A stretch of DNA of 64,000 nt from Riptortus pedestris (Eukaryota > Arthropoda > Insecta > Hemiptera > Alydidae). The notes under the pieces were generated by a model that did no database searches, was not told the DNA's origin, and saw nothing but the letters and a program-made list of their open reading frames with translations. A program made the position numbers and the translations under genes. This document shows, piece after piece, positions 47,934 to 59,949 of this stretch. Position 1 is the first letter of the stretch. Each line of letters opens with the position of its first letter. The stretch lies in contig CM032228.1 in assembly GCA_019009955.1 (NCBI GenBank), positions 206,516,001 to 206,580,000 on the forward strand, read 5' to 3'.

Positions 47934-49207
47934 TGTGACATATATGTCACGCTAAGCACTTGACTAGCCACAACAAAAAAAAAAAGGTTAATGAATGGTT
48001 AATAAAAATCCAAATCAGGAAAAAATGTACACCATAAAAAACTTTGAAAAACATGTATTTTACAAACAAAAAAAAAATAAAAAAAAAGGTTTTACAAAGA
48101 AATTAAGTAAAAAAAATTCCGGGAAAGTACATAAGTATGAATTAGCGTGTGTGATAGGGGGCAAAACAATCGAGGCAGAGTCCTGCATCACACTTCTGGC
48201 AATAATATCTGGAAACCGACTGACAATTTTCTCCTCTGCATCTTCGTCTCAGACCGTCTGGGATTTTTCTCACAAGATGGCCAATTCTATCATACCTAGA
48301 CTCATCTAATGAACGTGTGGATGAACGCCCTGGAGCTTTGGCAGGTGTTAGGTATTTTTTCAAATAGGAGAGTACCACACTTCTTCTGAATTCCAACTGT
48401 GTAATATTTGTTACACCCTTGCGATACTGAATCCATGCGTTTTGTAATGCTACATTCAGCAACCATGAAATGAGAGGCCAGTACCATTTGCGGTTTTTTA
48501 CTTGAATTCTATATAAGTTTAGGTTTTGGTCCATACGATCTGTACCTCCCATCCCTTTATTATATTCACCGCTGACAATCCTAACTTCTGCTTCTGCTTG
48601 CAGCTGCCGGCGACTTAGGTTGCCAGGCTCCATCACATCCTCCTCTCCTGAGTCCTCATCACTTCCGATGTTTATATCTGGTGGAGCGATGTATATGTCC
48701 CTTTGGTACAAAGCTTTGTCATCTGCCAATATTAAGTCTATGGCCTCCTGAACTGTAAAGCCAGGCTCAATAATCTCAGCCAAGGCCCTAAAAAAAAAAT
48801 ATATTTTAAGCAAGTTGGCTAGTGCTTAGTGTAACATATATGTCACACTAAAATTTAGAAAGATTTAGAGCGTAAATAAAACTCAAAAGATTAAATATAT
48901 AATTAAGGTTCAAGAGTCTAATTTGTATAGAAACTAATTACAGCTAAAACAAATTTTAAATAAATTCATACAAGTTCAAGTACTTACTCTTTGTTGATAA
49001 ACTCCATGTCCTAAAATCACCAAGATGAAGGAGGAAAAAAAACACTTGGTAAAGCGAAAACAGATGTTGATAGCTCAGAGGTAGGTTTTAGACTGATAAA
49101 GGAGTGTTTGGAGGTCCTAATGATCATACAGGATCAAGCCTGCACACCTTTGTTTACTCTGCAGCTAATTCCAAAGAGGCCCCTCCCGCCGTAACATATA
49201 TGTCACA
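47934..49207 (-). mobile_element. piggyBac-type element, internally deleted (1.27 kb)
   Basis: The ends are inverted repeats: TGTGACATATATGTCACG at 47934-47951 and CGTAACATATATGTCACA at 49190-49207. The right end is followed by TTAA (49208-49211), the piggyBac target. The left flank is TGAC, which could be a mutated TTAA. The TGTGACATATATGTTAC motif occurs a third time inside the element near 48832-48850, in the transposase intron. The element encodes a shortened transposase relative on the minus strand. Lacking the catalytic core, it cannot move by itself. Confidence 0.7.
48142..49007 (-). CDS. Truncated piggyBac transposase-like protein, two exons
   Basis: Proposed model: exon 1 is 49007-48988 (ATG, 20 nt). 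Intron 48987-48788 has donor GTAAGT and a T-rich tract ending TTTAG. Exon 2 is 48787-48142. The join is in frame and gives 221 residues. Residues 1-58 are an N-terminal acidic segment. YNKGMGGTDRMDQ at about 82-94 holds the third catalytic Asp of DDE piggyBac transposases. A zinc-binding C-terminal domain follows, with Cys at about 190, 195, 203, 206, 211 and 214 and His at 219. The middle, including the first two catalytic Asp, is missing, so roughly 220 residues remain of a usual 550-600. It could still bind transposon ends or be a fossil. The splice model rests on signals only. Confidence 0.65.
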
Positions 49208-49211
49208 TTAA

Positions 49212-49490
49212 CCACTACTGTGGTATTTTTATAATTTCTTTTATAATTCCCATGGGTGTGGAAACATACACTCCTAGACCTATGCATACTATTTTTTATT
49301 ACGTATGTGTGTATTGATTTGACTGAATGCTATTTTTGTTTACTGGGAAATTTAAAGAAGGAGTCATTTTGCTTTCGGGTTTACTGCTGGGGTACTGGGG
49401 TCTTTTTTACTTTAGCCACACTAGTTACTTTTTACATTATTAGTGATTTATCATACCGTTATTTAATAACATATGTCTATTTTAAAAGAA
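49212..49490. other. Intergenic, no gene seen
   Basis: Short stretch between the piggyBac element and the next family B copy. The open frame 49256-49540 is hydrophobic but runs into the B element and is not credible. Confidence 0.35.
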
Positions 49491-49955
49491 AAAAGTCCGT
49501 CACGCAGGGGCTGCGTAAACTAAGCAGATTTCCCACGTGAAGTTTTAGAATAAAGAAATTTCAGAATAGAGAGTCAAACAGTTACGGGAACGGCCCGAAC
49601 TAGCTCTTGACGGAAACTCACGACTAGACCCGAAGTTAGCCGATCTCATCTCAGAAGCTGAAAACAGAAAAATGCAAATATCTCGGTTAATATCCAAGAT
49701 AGAGAATAAATGTATATAGCAATATTTATAGTAAATTTAATTTTCAATAAGATTGGTTTTATACAATTTTTCGATCCCATGTATAATAACGGAGATATTT
49801 CGAATTTTTGAAAATCTCCCCTCTAAACCCCCCCCCCCTCCCACTGGTCCGATTTCAGCCGTTAACAAACTTGATCTTCCTTTTTTACATAAAACAATTA
49901 AATACCGAGTTTGGTGACGATTAAACAAAAATTGCGACCGCTAGAGTGTTAACAG

Positions 49956-50013
<58 letters not shown>

Positions 50014-50139
50014 TTGAACGGACCTCATTTTCATCATCCGGTCATTCGGTAGGATCGATGGACATTTGAGGAAAATTTTCGAAAATCGCGTCATGAGTAC
50101 GACCTCAATAGCTGATTTCCCTTAAGGGAAATCTGCTAA
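49491..50139 (+). repeat. Family B element, short subfamily, complete
   Basis: From AAAAGTCCGTCACGCAGGGG to CTGCTAA with an intact terminal palindrome (CCCTTAAGGG). It carries the short-subfamily block (GTCAAACAGTTACGGG, CGATCTCATCTCAGAAG) and a (TA)n array at 49961-50010. It is among the best-preserved short copies. Confidence 0.75.
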
Positions 50140-50741
50140 AAAGTATCCCTGAATAAGTTTACCTACCTATTACCTCCTAGATTTAAAGAAATGTTGAAGA
50201 TTTTTTTTTTGTTTACGGTTTAAGCGCGTTAAATAAATAACTTTAATCTTCAGTACTTCACTAGTATTAATAACAAGATAAATCTATCTTTTAGAAATAA
50301 ATAACTGAAAGTACCTGTAAAATAGACCGGGTCTACTGGGGCATTTAAACAAGAGGTCATGTTGCTCTCGTCCTTTCTGTGCGATCCACAATAATCTGGT
50401 TGTATTTTAGGGTAAATGCTCTAAATATAGAAAGGGATAATAACAGAGAGATTATGTTTTTGATAGAGAAAGCGTAAGAGTGAGAGAGAAATAGAGGTTG
50501 TATATTTGATGTGGGGCAGAGGGGGGTTGACAGTAAGCATTATTCTCTCTGACTGTTGTTGCACTAATGACTAGTTCATTGTCAGCTGGATATGCCCTAG
50601 ACCACCCTTTTCTCTCGGTGTCAACAACCATACAACACTAAACAACACAACTGTGTAACACACAAAACGATACAACCACACCATCATCTACCATCTCTAT
50701 TATTTATTTCCATTAATAAATCGGGCTTTTTTTTTTTTCTC
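50140..50741. other. Intergenic, no gene seen
   Basis: Nothing recognised. Confidence 0.4.
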
Positions 50742-51161
50742 AAATCGTAATTTTTGTCTTGTCGTTACCAAACTTGATAAATAACCGCTTCACATATAAA
50801 AAAAAAATCCAATTCGTTAACTGCTGAAATTGGACAAGGGATCTCCGTTATTATGCGTTGAATCGAAAAGATCTATAGGACCAATCTTATTGCAAATGAA
50901 ATGCTCTCTCTATAAATGTTGTTATTTACATTTTTTCACTATCTTGATTATTAACCGAGATATTTGCAATTTTAGTGTTTGGTCATTAGTAAACCCCCAT
51001 CTCACATTAAAAATATGCTATTGTGTTATGAAGCTCTTTATTTGAAGCCTAAATGCCAAATATTGTTATCATTGGTCTTTTACGTTTTGAGATAAATGGA
51101 AATACGTAACGCACGTGGGAAATCTGCTTATTTAATGCAGCCCCTGCGTGGCGGACTTTTT
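50742..51161 (-). repeat. Family B element, terminal-palindrome side missing
   Basis: It runs from the ATCGTAATTTTTGTCTTG block to GCAGCCCCTGCGTGGCGGAC, the family B 5' terminus in opposite orientation. The TA array and everything beyond it is absent. The centre is shortened by deletions. Confidence 0.65.
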
Positions 51162-51380
51162 CAGTGCCTTTTGCACAGAATCCCCATTAAAAGAAAAAAT
51201 AAACGTCTATTCCATGGAAGAAGAATTTAAATCGTTCATCCAGTCTAAGTGTAAAATACTTAATTACTCATAACGATAAATCAATGAATATAACATGAAA
51301 TAACAACACGAGTGAATATTGGTACATTGATCGTAACTAAAGCAAATACTTTGATCACCGAAAGTTCATATAGAATATTT

Positions 51381-51606
51381 ATTTATTTATTATTTATTAA
51401 CGTCCACTTTTTGCAACTCACGCTCATTGGGACGGATTATCTACAGGTTACCACCCATGTCTAGCCAGGGTGGGACTTAGGATGTTATTTAATGAATTTT
51501 GTCACTAACTAATTTCCTTTGCCCAGGCAAGAATGGAACTCACCACTCTAGGATTACCATGTGTGATTAAAGGCAACGCTTTAACTCACACGGCTAACCT
51601 GAGCAC
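51381..51606 (-). repeat. SINE family C, copy 7, full length with target duplication
   Basis: Nearly full SINE on the minus strand, with a GGTGCTCAGGTTAGCC head, B-box region GAGTTCCATTCTTGCC (one key base changed from TTCGA) and an ATAAT-type tail. A 14-bp direct duplication, CATATAGAATATTT, flanks it at 51367-51380 and 51607-51620. Confidence 0.8.
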
Positions 51607-51643
51607 CATATAGAATATTTGATTACACATCCTGACTATAATG

Positions 51644-51648
<5 letters not shown>

Positions 51649-51690
<42 letters not shown>

Positions 51691-51971
51691 TTTTTTTTAT
51701 TTATTCATTTTTTTTTGTTTCTCTTTTCCTTATTTTATTTTTTTTTGGTTTTCTCTTTTCCTTATTTTATTAATATTTTATTTTATTACTCCCGTCGATA
51801 ATTACATTTTCATTTATATTATTTTCACCACCCTGATGTTTTCCAAAAACCACCATATGCCATAGTTCACTCCTTTTCCGTTTCTTTCTGTTTTTTTGCT
51901 TCTTTTTTTTGAGAACAATTGGATAATGAGTAAATAGACGGCGTTGCGGATCTTATTTAAACAAATAAATA
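51649..51971. repeat. (TA)n followed by pyrimidine-rich tract
   Basis: The TA array 51649-51688 passes into a T-rich and CT-rich stretch with repeated TTTCTCTTTTCCTTATTTTA. This is low-complexity DNA, and open frames across it are artefacts. Confidence 0.7.
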
Positions 51972-51973
51972 AA

Positions 51974-52330
51974 AAAGTCCGTCACGCAGGGGCTGCGTAA
52001 ACTAAGCAGAATTCCCTCGTGAAGTTTAGTAATAGATAAATATACATACTGCTAACACAACACAACCGTGAATAAATACAAACGGAAATAAGAAATGTTA
52101 CATCCAATTTCAATAACCTGCCGACAGGAAGCGTTGGGTTAGAAATGTAGACAAACGGGTCTTCCCGCCTCCCACCGGAAAGAAAAACAATTACTGAAAT
52201 ATATCAGAATATAACATATTAATTTTATTGAGAACTATTTACTATATCTAGTACTGTAATTAATAATGAGTCAGAATAATTGTTATTAGAGGATTTGCCA
52301 GGAGATGACGAAAATGAGGTTCGTTCAAAA

Positions 52331-52377
<47 letters not shown>

Positions 52378-52552
52378 TTTTTTTTTTATTTATATTTTAT
52401 TATTATTTATATATTATATTATATACAGTTTTGAACGAACCTCATTTTCGTCATCTCCTGGGTAGGATCAATGGACATTTGAAGAAAAATTTCAAAAATC
52501 GCGTCATGAGTACAACCTCAATAGCTGATTTCCCTTAGGGGAAATCTGCTAA
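51974..52552 (+). repeat. Family B element, rearranged with internal inverted duplication
   Basis: The 5' part is a normal long-subfamily copy (AAAGTCCGTCACGCAGGGG to GAGTCAGAATAATTGTTATTA). In place of the centre it has an inverted copy of its own 3' segment: 52298-52336 (GGAGATGACGAAAATGAGG) is the perfect complement of 52423-52461. TA-rich sequence of 86 bp lies between. The normal 3' end then follows to CTGCTAA. Confidence 0.7.
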
Positions 52553-55289
52553 AAAATAAAATATATATAGTATATGTGTGCTTGTGAAGATTTAATCTGC
52601 CGTCAAGAGCGAACTATAGTCAACAGGTTTGCTGCGATAGAGCTAGAGCAGTAGTTCGTTGGAGTCTAGTGTGAGTGATGGTTTGGAATTGACCTCCTGA
52701 ATGACTTAAATCATTTGAACCGTTTTATATTCAATGTGGGCGCAAGCAGGCACCACTTTTCATGGCCTCAACGAGTATGATGATACACATCAGTCTTCTA
52801 CGGACATTCCATGTCTTCCTAGACCAATAAGAAATGTACGTAGAGTTGATGACTTTTGAAGTAAAATTGAAGATCAAGAATCTTTTAAAGGTGGCTGGTC
52901 ATGAACATTAATAATTAGGATCATTTATGGAAAAAGCGTCGAGGCTTCTGATTGCCGCGATGTTTAATTTTATATTTTACCAGGCATTGAAGCATCTTTG
53001 CTTTTTGAGGTCTTTCTTTTTTCAATTATAATTACTATGCGGGCTTTCAGGCTTCGAATACTTAGCTATATTGCATGGAGCTCTAAGAGGGGAACTTCTT
53101 TTTACATTTAAGTAGGAGTCAATTTTATATTTAATGGAGAATCTCACTTTCTTTCTTATTTTAGGACATTTAATTAGGGCCAGTTGAATCCAAAGGGAAC
53201 CTTAAAATCTTCCCACTTTCCTCCTCCATTCATAAACATATATTCTCGAAATTCAGCACGAGTTTAGATATTACTGCGTATGATTTTGTGCTTCTTGATA
53301 GAGGCCAAAACACCAATCACAATTGTGCATAGGCTGATCAAAGACAATTTTTAATTTTTTTTTTGGTGAGAAATTTTTCTCATTAAATGAGTTTCTTACT
53401 GCTTCACTCAACATGTTACACAACACCCGTGATATCACACCAGGGGTAGTCGATCGCAAGTAAAAAATTACTTTACTGCGTTTACACAAGAGCTCTATTT
53501 GGGAATTCACTAATGGTACTACTAGTGATTACCTAGGCAGAGATACAGAGGCACGTTGGGTAGTGTGAAACATGTTGAGTTAAATGCCAATGAACCCATT
53601 TATTGAGAAATGGTGGTTTTTTTTAATACTTGTTACATTTTATTTCACCTCCAGCCTACACGCACGTATTAAGAGAAGCCGTTTCACGAGCACAACAATC
53701 AAACAATTCCAACCTCACTGTACAAAATTTTTGTTTGCATATTATTAGGAGAGCGATATATGATATCTCCGTTCCAATCCTTTCTATAGAAACATGTCCA
53801 AGCAAAAACTTTATAGATCTTCTCATGTTACAAAAAAAGTCCTATTCATGAGTTGTAGTCTGTAGAACTGACTGTCCTAAGAGTATGACATGAAATTCAG
53901 CGATGTAAATAGTACATTATCAGGTAGGCTTATTTCATATGAACTATCCCCTATAATAGCCACTGCATCAATACCATTGCTGTTTTGGATCCGTTGGTGT
54001 ATATGGGTAGGATCTGTGTACTGGTTGTTGAAGTCAGTAAGTTGAAGTGTGTTTTTTTTACAAGTAATTGTCTAAAGATAGTTCTTCTTAAATTTTGATA
54101 ATCTGAGATCGATAATTAAGTTGTTTACTTCCCTTTGTGCTATGGAGAGCCGTCCGTGTCGGAAATGGGAGAGTCAATAATATTTTCATTGTATTGTGAA
54201 AATCTTCTTATTAAGGGTTTTATATTTGTTTGTATTTGTGTGTAAGTCTGTAAGTGTGGGTTGTTAAAAAAAATATTTACACATGGACTGTTCAATGATT
54301 TTGACCTTGTGAAAAATTTCAAACACAACATCAAACGCTTGTAATCCAGTCGCCGAATTAGTCAAAGTGGGTAAAAGGACGGGCAAAAACTCGTAATTTC
54401 GATAAAATCTGAAAATCGAATATTTTCGAGATTATACGTACAAAGAGGTGAAAAAGAAAAAGAGTTCTACTATGTTTAAGAAACCTGTATATGTACGACT
54501 TACTGTGAACTTTATTTAAATTAATGATTGGTGAAAAGCAAAAGTTTCATGAACGATTTTTTTTTTTGATTTCATAGGTCTATTATTAAGGTAATAATAA
54601 ACCAAAAATACATAAAATATATTCTTATACCTTAAAATTTCGCAGAAGAAAGTAGAACTTAAGTTTAATTAGATATAGAATGTGCTGCGTGAAATTTGTG
54701 TAAGTATTCCATGAGAGCTCTCTCTATCTGAGGGCCTTTGAATTGAGAAGAGTAGTAGGGGGTATTGTTCTCCATACAAACGGGACAAACACTCTAACTT
54801 CCCTTGTATCCAACCAAACACTCCTTCTTGTCAAACAGTCCAGAATACTTCACTCCCATACGTCTTAAATATTCCCAACTGCAACTCTGAAATTCACCCC
54901 CCCTTTTTTTTTAATTAACAGATCCAAAAGGGTTGGACGACGTGTAAGTCTGTTAATGGCAATAATAGGGCGACCAGACTACACAATGTCTAGACGGTTA
55001 AACGCTAAATTATTGAATATGAGTAAATAAATGTTTATTCAACTCATGGCCTCAAGTGAAGAATTTTAGGAGGTCTGAGTAAATTATTCAGTGATTCAAG
55101 AAATTAAGTGATCCGTCTGGAGCAGCAAATGGAGAGGGTAAAACTTTATATATTCTAAAGTTTGGCTGCCTAATTCTACTAGGTTGCTTGAAATAGCTTA
55201 TTTCATCTCTTGGATAAATAGTATTAATTGAAAAGAGAACATTGTCTAAACAAAACTAAAAAAATTAAAATACATGTATATAAATAGAA
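52553..55289. other. Intergenic, no gene called
   Basis: Open frames at 53271-53510 and 53630-53851 have ordinary composition, but I find no domain and no supporting signals. Confidence 0.35.
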
Positions 55290-55905
55290 AGAATTCCGTC
55301 ACGCAGGGGCTGCATAAACTAAGCAGATTTCCCACGTGAAATTTCACAATAGAGAAAACAGCATAGTAGTGGCAGTAGTAGTAACCAGTATCTAAATTAA
55401 TTTCACGAGAGATGAACACTTACGGAAACGGCCGAACTAGCTTTCGGGGGATACTCACGAATAGACCTGACATCAGCCGATCTCATCTCTCGTTATCCAC
55501 ACATACTTAATAAAAATGCAAATATCTCGGTTAATACTTAAGATAGAGAATAAATGTATATAACAATATTTATAGTAAATTTAATTTACAAGTTTTCGAT
55601 CCGACGTATAGTAACCGAGATATTTCAAAATCCCCCTCTTAACTCTTCCTACTGGTCCGATTCAGTTATTAACGAACTTGATCTTTCCTTTTGCATGAAA
55701 CGAGTAAATATCAAGTTTGGTAACGATCAAAGAAAAATTGCAACCGCTAGAGCGTTAACAGACAAATGTGTGTGTGTATATATATAATTTTAAAAGGACC
55801 TCATTTTCATCATCTCCTGTGCAGGATTGATGGACATTTGAAGAAATATTTCGAAAATCGCGTCATGAGTACGACTTCAGTAGCTGATTTTCCTTCAAGG
55901 AAATT
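55290..55905 (+). repeat. Family B element, short subfamily, worn 3' end
   Basis: It starts ATTCCGTCACGCAGGGGCTG and has the short-subfamily block (CACTTACGGAAACGGCC, CTAGCTTTCGGGGG). The usual (TA)n position at about 55768-55786 holds a short TG/TA tract. The terminal palindrome is decayed (TTTTCCTTCAAGGAAA). Confidence 0.7.
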
Positions 55906-58900
55906 ATAGAAATGTTTTAAGATTTTGAATTAATTCATAAAATCCACAGTATTTTGAAATAAATATAAAAGAATTGGAATAAAAATAACACTTTTCTTTC
56001 TCACTAGATTTCTTCTTGTGAATGTCTTTGTATATAAACACACACATTTGTTTATAATTTCTAGTATTCCATGGATAACTACTACCTAGAAGTGAAAAGT
56101 ATTTTATTTGTGGAAATACATTCAGGGGAGGGGCTAAATATCGATCATAAAAGGCTGGTTATGAAATATAATAGTTAAACATAGGGATGCTTTCCCTTCC
56201 GTCGCTCAATTACTGGACGAGAAAACGAATTAAATATTCTTTACAAGAACAAGAACATGGTTTGGAGACAGGCAGTATTCATGTCGGCAACTACGAAGGT
56301 ATAAGTTTACCAAAGGTAGAAATGCAGGATTTTTACCCTATGTATGCGCAGGGTGAAAAATGTTTTGATACAACCCTTCAACAATGTTTTTCACCTACTG
56401 ACCACTCATAGAAACTTCATTTTACTGGCTCACAACTCGATTATATAGTCCACAACTCGAATACCAATGTGTTGAAACGGTGCAGAGTTTCATTCGATTG
56501 GACTTCATGTAACAATTCTTTGTTATAAACGCATTCTGCGCCCTTCAGTGATTACAAAAACAAAGCGTATGTAATATATTGTCAATATATTATTTATACA
56601 AAACGTGTTTATCATTAAAATGCTTTATTAAATCAAGAGAACGTTGGGACTACTACATTAAGAGTCTATGTATTTATCGCCTATTTCCAGTTTCTGGAAT
56701 TCATGAAACTTTTCTCAAATGCAAAAGAATTAATAATAGTAAAACAAAACACGTTTTTGTAAATAAAATTCGTAAAATAATGCAGATAGATATTCATGAA
56801 AATACGGAATTGAAATAATTTTCAAAATGAGTCTCTTTTCCTGTTGCTACTTCATCTGGTGGACAAAAGCCACTCAAATTAAAAAAAAAATATGTCTCCT
56901 AGATAAAAAAGGAAAGCGGATTTTGGGAGTATAACCAATATGGAAAGTCAGTTAAACCCTCTATGGGATATGTATGCTAATTTAAATTAATATACTCGTA
57001 CAAGAAAATAAAAATCTACTATGGTATAATCAAAGAAATTTCTTCTTTTCTTCTTTACATACGTATTAAGTTTGAAAATTAGAAAGCGTTCAGAATATAG
57101 GATACACTTTGAAGTAATTGATCGTTACTTTCTTATACATATTTTTTAATGAGCTCGCGTTTTCCGGATGTGCTTGCTGTGGCAATTAAGTACGAGAACG
57201 TATGTTGAAGATTTAGAGAGAAATAGATAAGGCAAGGATGATCTGTAGGCAGCTATATTTACACAAATCATAGTTAACAAATAAACCATATACATAAGCA
57301 ATCTTATCGCTATCTTTCATAAAGCTGCTATAGTCAAAAACAACACAAACTAACAAAAATTACAAAAAAACGGAGTAACGCAACCACAACACAATACACC
57401 AATGTAACTGGTCTCACTCCTGGACTTTGCCCTATAGCGGTGAGTATACGATGCACTCTGGAACGCCTGGCTCTTCAACTACTGTGAATGTTGTTTACCA
57501 TGTTCATGAGTGCACCTCCGCATCAAATAGCAAAGTATCCCTCATTTATTTTTAATTTCTCGTTCGAATTTATGCACTGCTCGATTTTTGAGCTTATCAT
57601 GATCGGGCCAATACGACCCTTCTAAAATTATGACGACAATCAAGAATGAACAACAAAGTGAACTAGATAGAGGGACGAAATTACAATAGAATGACATCGG
57701 AACCATCATAGGCACTTGCATCCAATTTCTATTCACCCACGCCAAGTGTAGCTGCTAGGACATGCGAGTCTGGTTTTTTTATAGTCACAACTCGTACAGT
57801 TAGTTGTTTCACAGCCTACTTTCTCAGTCTGAATTTATCATTTGGGCTTAGTTTTTTTTTTATTTAGTGTGACTGTTGCTCTCCTGATGGAGCGTTAATT
57901 TGACTTGAAGCTAGGCGGGCTGTAAAATAAATGAAAAAAACATTATTTGAATTATATTTTATTAACTTCTGCCTTTTAATGTGTGACATTATAATAGTTG
58001 CACCCATTGCTTTTGTTATCTTGTTTACAGCACAACTCTACTTGTAGTTTACAACTGTAGTGGTCAGCATGGAATGTGATAAACCATTTATAAACGTTTT
58101 TTTGTTGGCGATTGCAGAGAAGCAGCTTTTCAATGGACCAAAAGATGGAGTCAAAGTGTTAAAGAGATCTTCGCTTTGGGATTTACGAGACACCGACTTC
58201 TGTATGTTTCTCAATGACGCGATTCCTCAGAGCAGGCTTGTCATAACAAAAGTTTGTACTCCAGAATCATCTGCTCGATTTATAGAATAGGCTAGTTTAG
58301 TGTAGCAAAAACAGACTGCAAATGCACAATTTTTTTTTAAAGCTTGGGCATTTTAGTTATCAGCTCATGTAGAAATTATAATTTAATTTGTTATTTTTTT
58401 CAAATTTTTAGACTAATTTATCCTAATATTAGATATATTTTTGGTATGGCCATATAATTAGCTCAAAATCTAGTTTGTACAAAGAAATTTTCATTTTATG
58501 AAGGAGATATATTACCTTCCATGATCAAGATATTTTCGTTTTTAAGTATTCTTTAGTTGCATATTTTAAAATTATTTTGCTTTTATATAACAGCTGAATT
58601 TTTAACAATACAAGCTATTCCTAAATGAAAAATATTTTGACCAGTGTTGTTTCTGGGTGAATTTAAAAAGATAAGGAAGTTAAAATTCTAATAAAATGAG
58701 AGTATGGTTTTGTCCAACACACAACATTTTCAAGGATAAAACTGGAATATTTTAATTTTTGAATAACACAATTTTAGTTTTGAATTAATATTCCCTTTAA
58801 TATAAACTTGTTATTGATAATTCTGACATATTAGTGCTTTCAATGGAATACAAAAGTATTTCTCAAAATGTTTTTATTAAAGTGCTTTCAGTGATTCAGG

Positions 58901-59731
58901 CCTGAATGTTTTTTTTTATTGGCTATGGAACAGTGAAAGCTCATAAAATTAAAATCAGGAATAATATCAAAATTATGGGGGGGGCAGTTGAAATTCTAGG
59001 ATGTTACAATTCAAACGGATATTCAAAAAGAATATAGATTTCTTAGAAGACTTCTGGAAGGTGCCTTTTTTAACGTTTAACAAAAAATGAGTGGTGACAT
59101 ATTTAACTACAAAAATTATAATTTTTAAGTTTAAACCTTAGTTATAAGATTGGAGGCCAGATCCAGATAACCTTTATTCAGGACTAGGCAGTATGTTTAA
59201 TAAAACAGGGATAAACCAAACAACAAGCTGAGATCTGACTGGTATGACTCCTGTTTATCATTAATACAATTGGTACAATGCTGGATTACAGTATTAGAGT
59301 AAGAGTTACTTGAATTTAGTTATAATCACTAAATTATATATAAATCATAATACTTGCGAAAATACTAAAATCGCTGTGTTTTCGAGGAGAAGATGTTAGT
59401 TGATACTCTTCAAAAAGTGCATGCGCAGTGTGTATATAACACCATAATCAGATTAAACTAATATTTACCTTAACTAGTTACCTTAACTTAAGCATAGGGT
59501 AATGTCACAATACTCAACTGCATTCAGTGAGAAATATATTTCACATGGCGATTCCTTGAAGTTTTACTCAAAAGCCTGCCACTACATTCATTATGAAACT
59601 CAGGTACCAGCCATATTCTGTGAAGGCGAAATGGGAACACCAGCATTATTTATCCAATTGAGTAAGTATCCTTACCTTTGGAATATGAAGGATGGTAGAC
59701 GAACCAATTGATAAAGATCAGTAAAAAGGAG
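55906..59731. other. Intergenic, unassigned open frames only
   Basis: The plus-strand frame 58060-58290 (76 codons) and 56187-56411 (74 codons) have coding-like amino-acid mixes, but I recognise neither and see no exon borders. AT-rich sequence and a poly-G run (58978-58984) fill the rest. Confidence 0.3.
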
Positions 59732-59760
59732 TTGTCCTCTACTGTTTTTAATTTTATGCA

Positions 59761-59794
59761 GAGTGCACTTTCGGAGTCAGTGCTCCATCGTCAG
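59761..59794 (-). ncRNA. Hammerhead ribozyme, best copy
   Basis: Minus strand: CTGACGA (59788-59794), T, stem II GGAG-CACTGA-CTCC, GAAA (59769-59772), then a short self-complementary stem III AGTGCACT and C at the cleavage site (complement of 59761). After it TGC can pair with GCA just before CTGACGA to begin stem I. This is a type I layout with a very short stem III, as described for Penelope-like and satellite hammerheads that work best as dimers. All conserved core bases are present. Activity is inferred from the motif only. Confidence 0.7.
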
Positions 59795-59886
59795 TGCCTG
59801 CTGATTATAGCTGTGTAGCCTGGACAACAACCGCCGGGCGACACAGCTCCCAGATGTCCAGGCTACACAGCTATAATCAGCAGGCA

Positions 59887-59920
59887 CTGGCGATGGAGCG
59901 CAGACTCCGAAAGTGCACTC
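59887..59920 (+). ncRNA. Hammerhead ribozyme motif with one core change
   Basis: Mirror copy on the plus strand: CTGGCGA (A6 is G), T, stem II GGAG-CGCAGA-CTCC, GAAA (59909-59912), AGTGCACT then C at 59920. The invariant A6 is mutated, so this arm is probably inactive. The stem II pairing is kept while its loop differs from the left arm. Confidence 0.55.
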
Positions 59921-59949
59921 TGCATAAAATTAAAAACAGTAGAGGACAA

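Larger units (their letters stand above)
59732..59949. repeat. Ribozyme-bearing inverted repeat, copy 2
   Basis: The arms 59732-59825 and 59856-59949 are near-perfect complements around a 30-bp loop. Each arm runs TTGTCCTCTACTGTTTTTAA, TGCACTTTCGGAGTC, CAGTGCCTGCTGATTATAG (left-arm sense). The same sequence occurs at 43635-43712 plus 44099-44125. The left arm has an intact hammerhead core and the right arm has one with a single core change. The right arm abuts a decayed R1 LINE whose open frame runs into it. Confidence 0.8.

Noticed and set aside
58060..58290. 76-codon plus-strand open frame with coding-like composition
   Set aside because: No family recognised, no splice or poly-A context, and length is within chance for this window.
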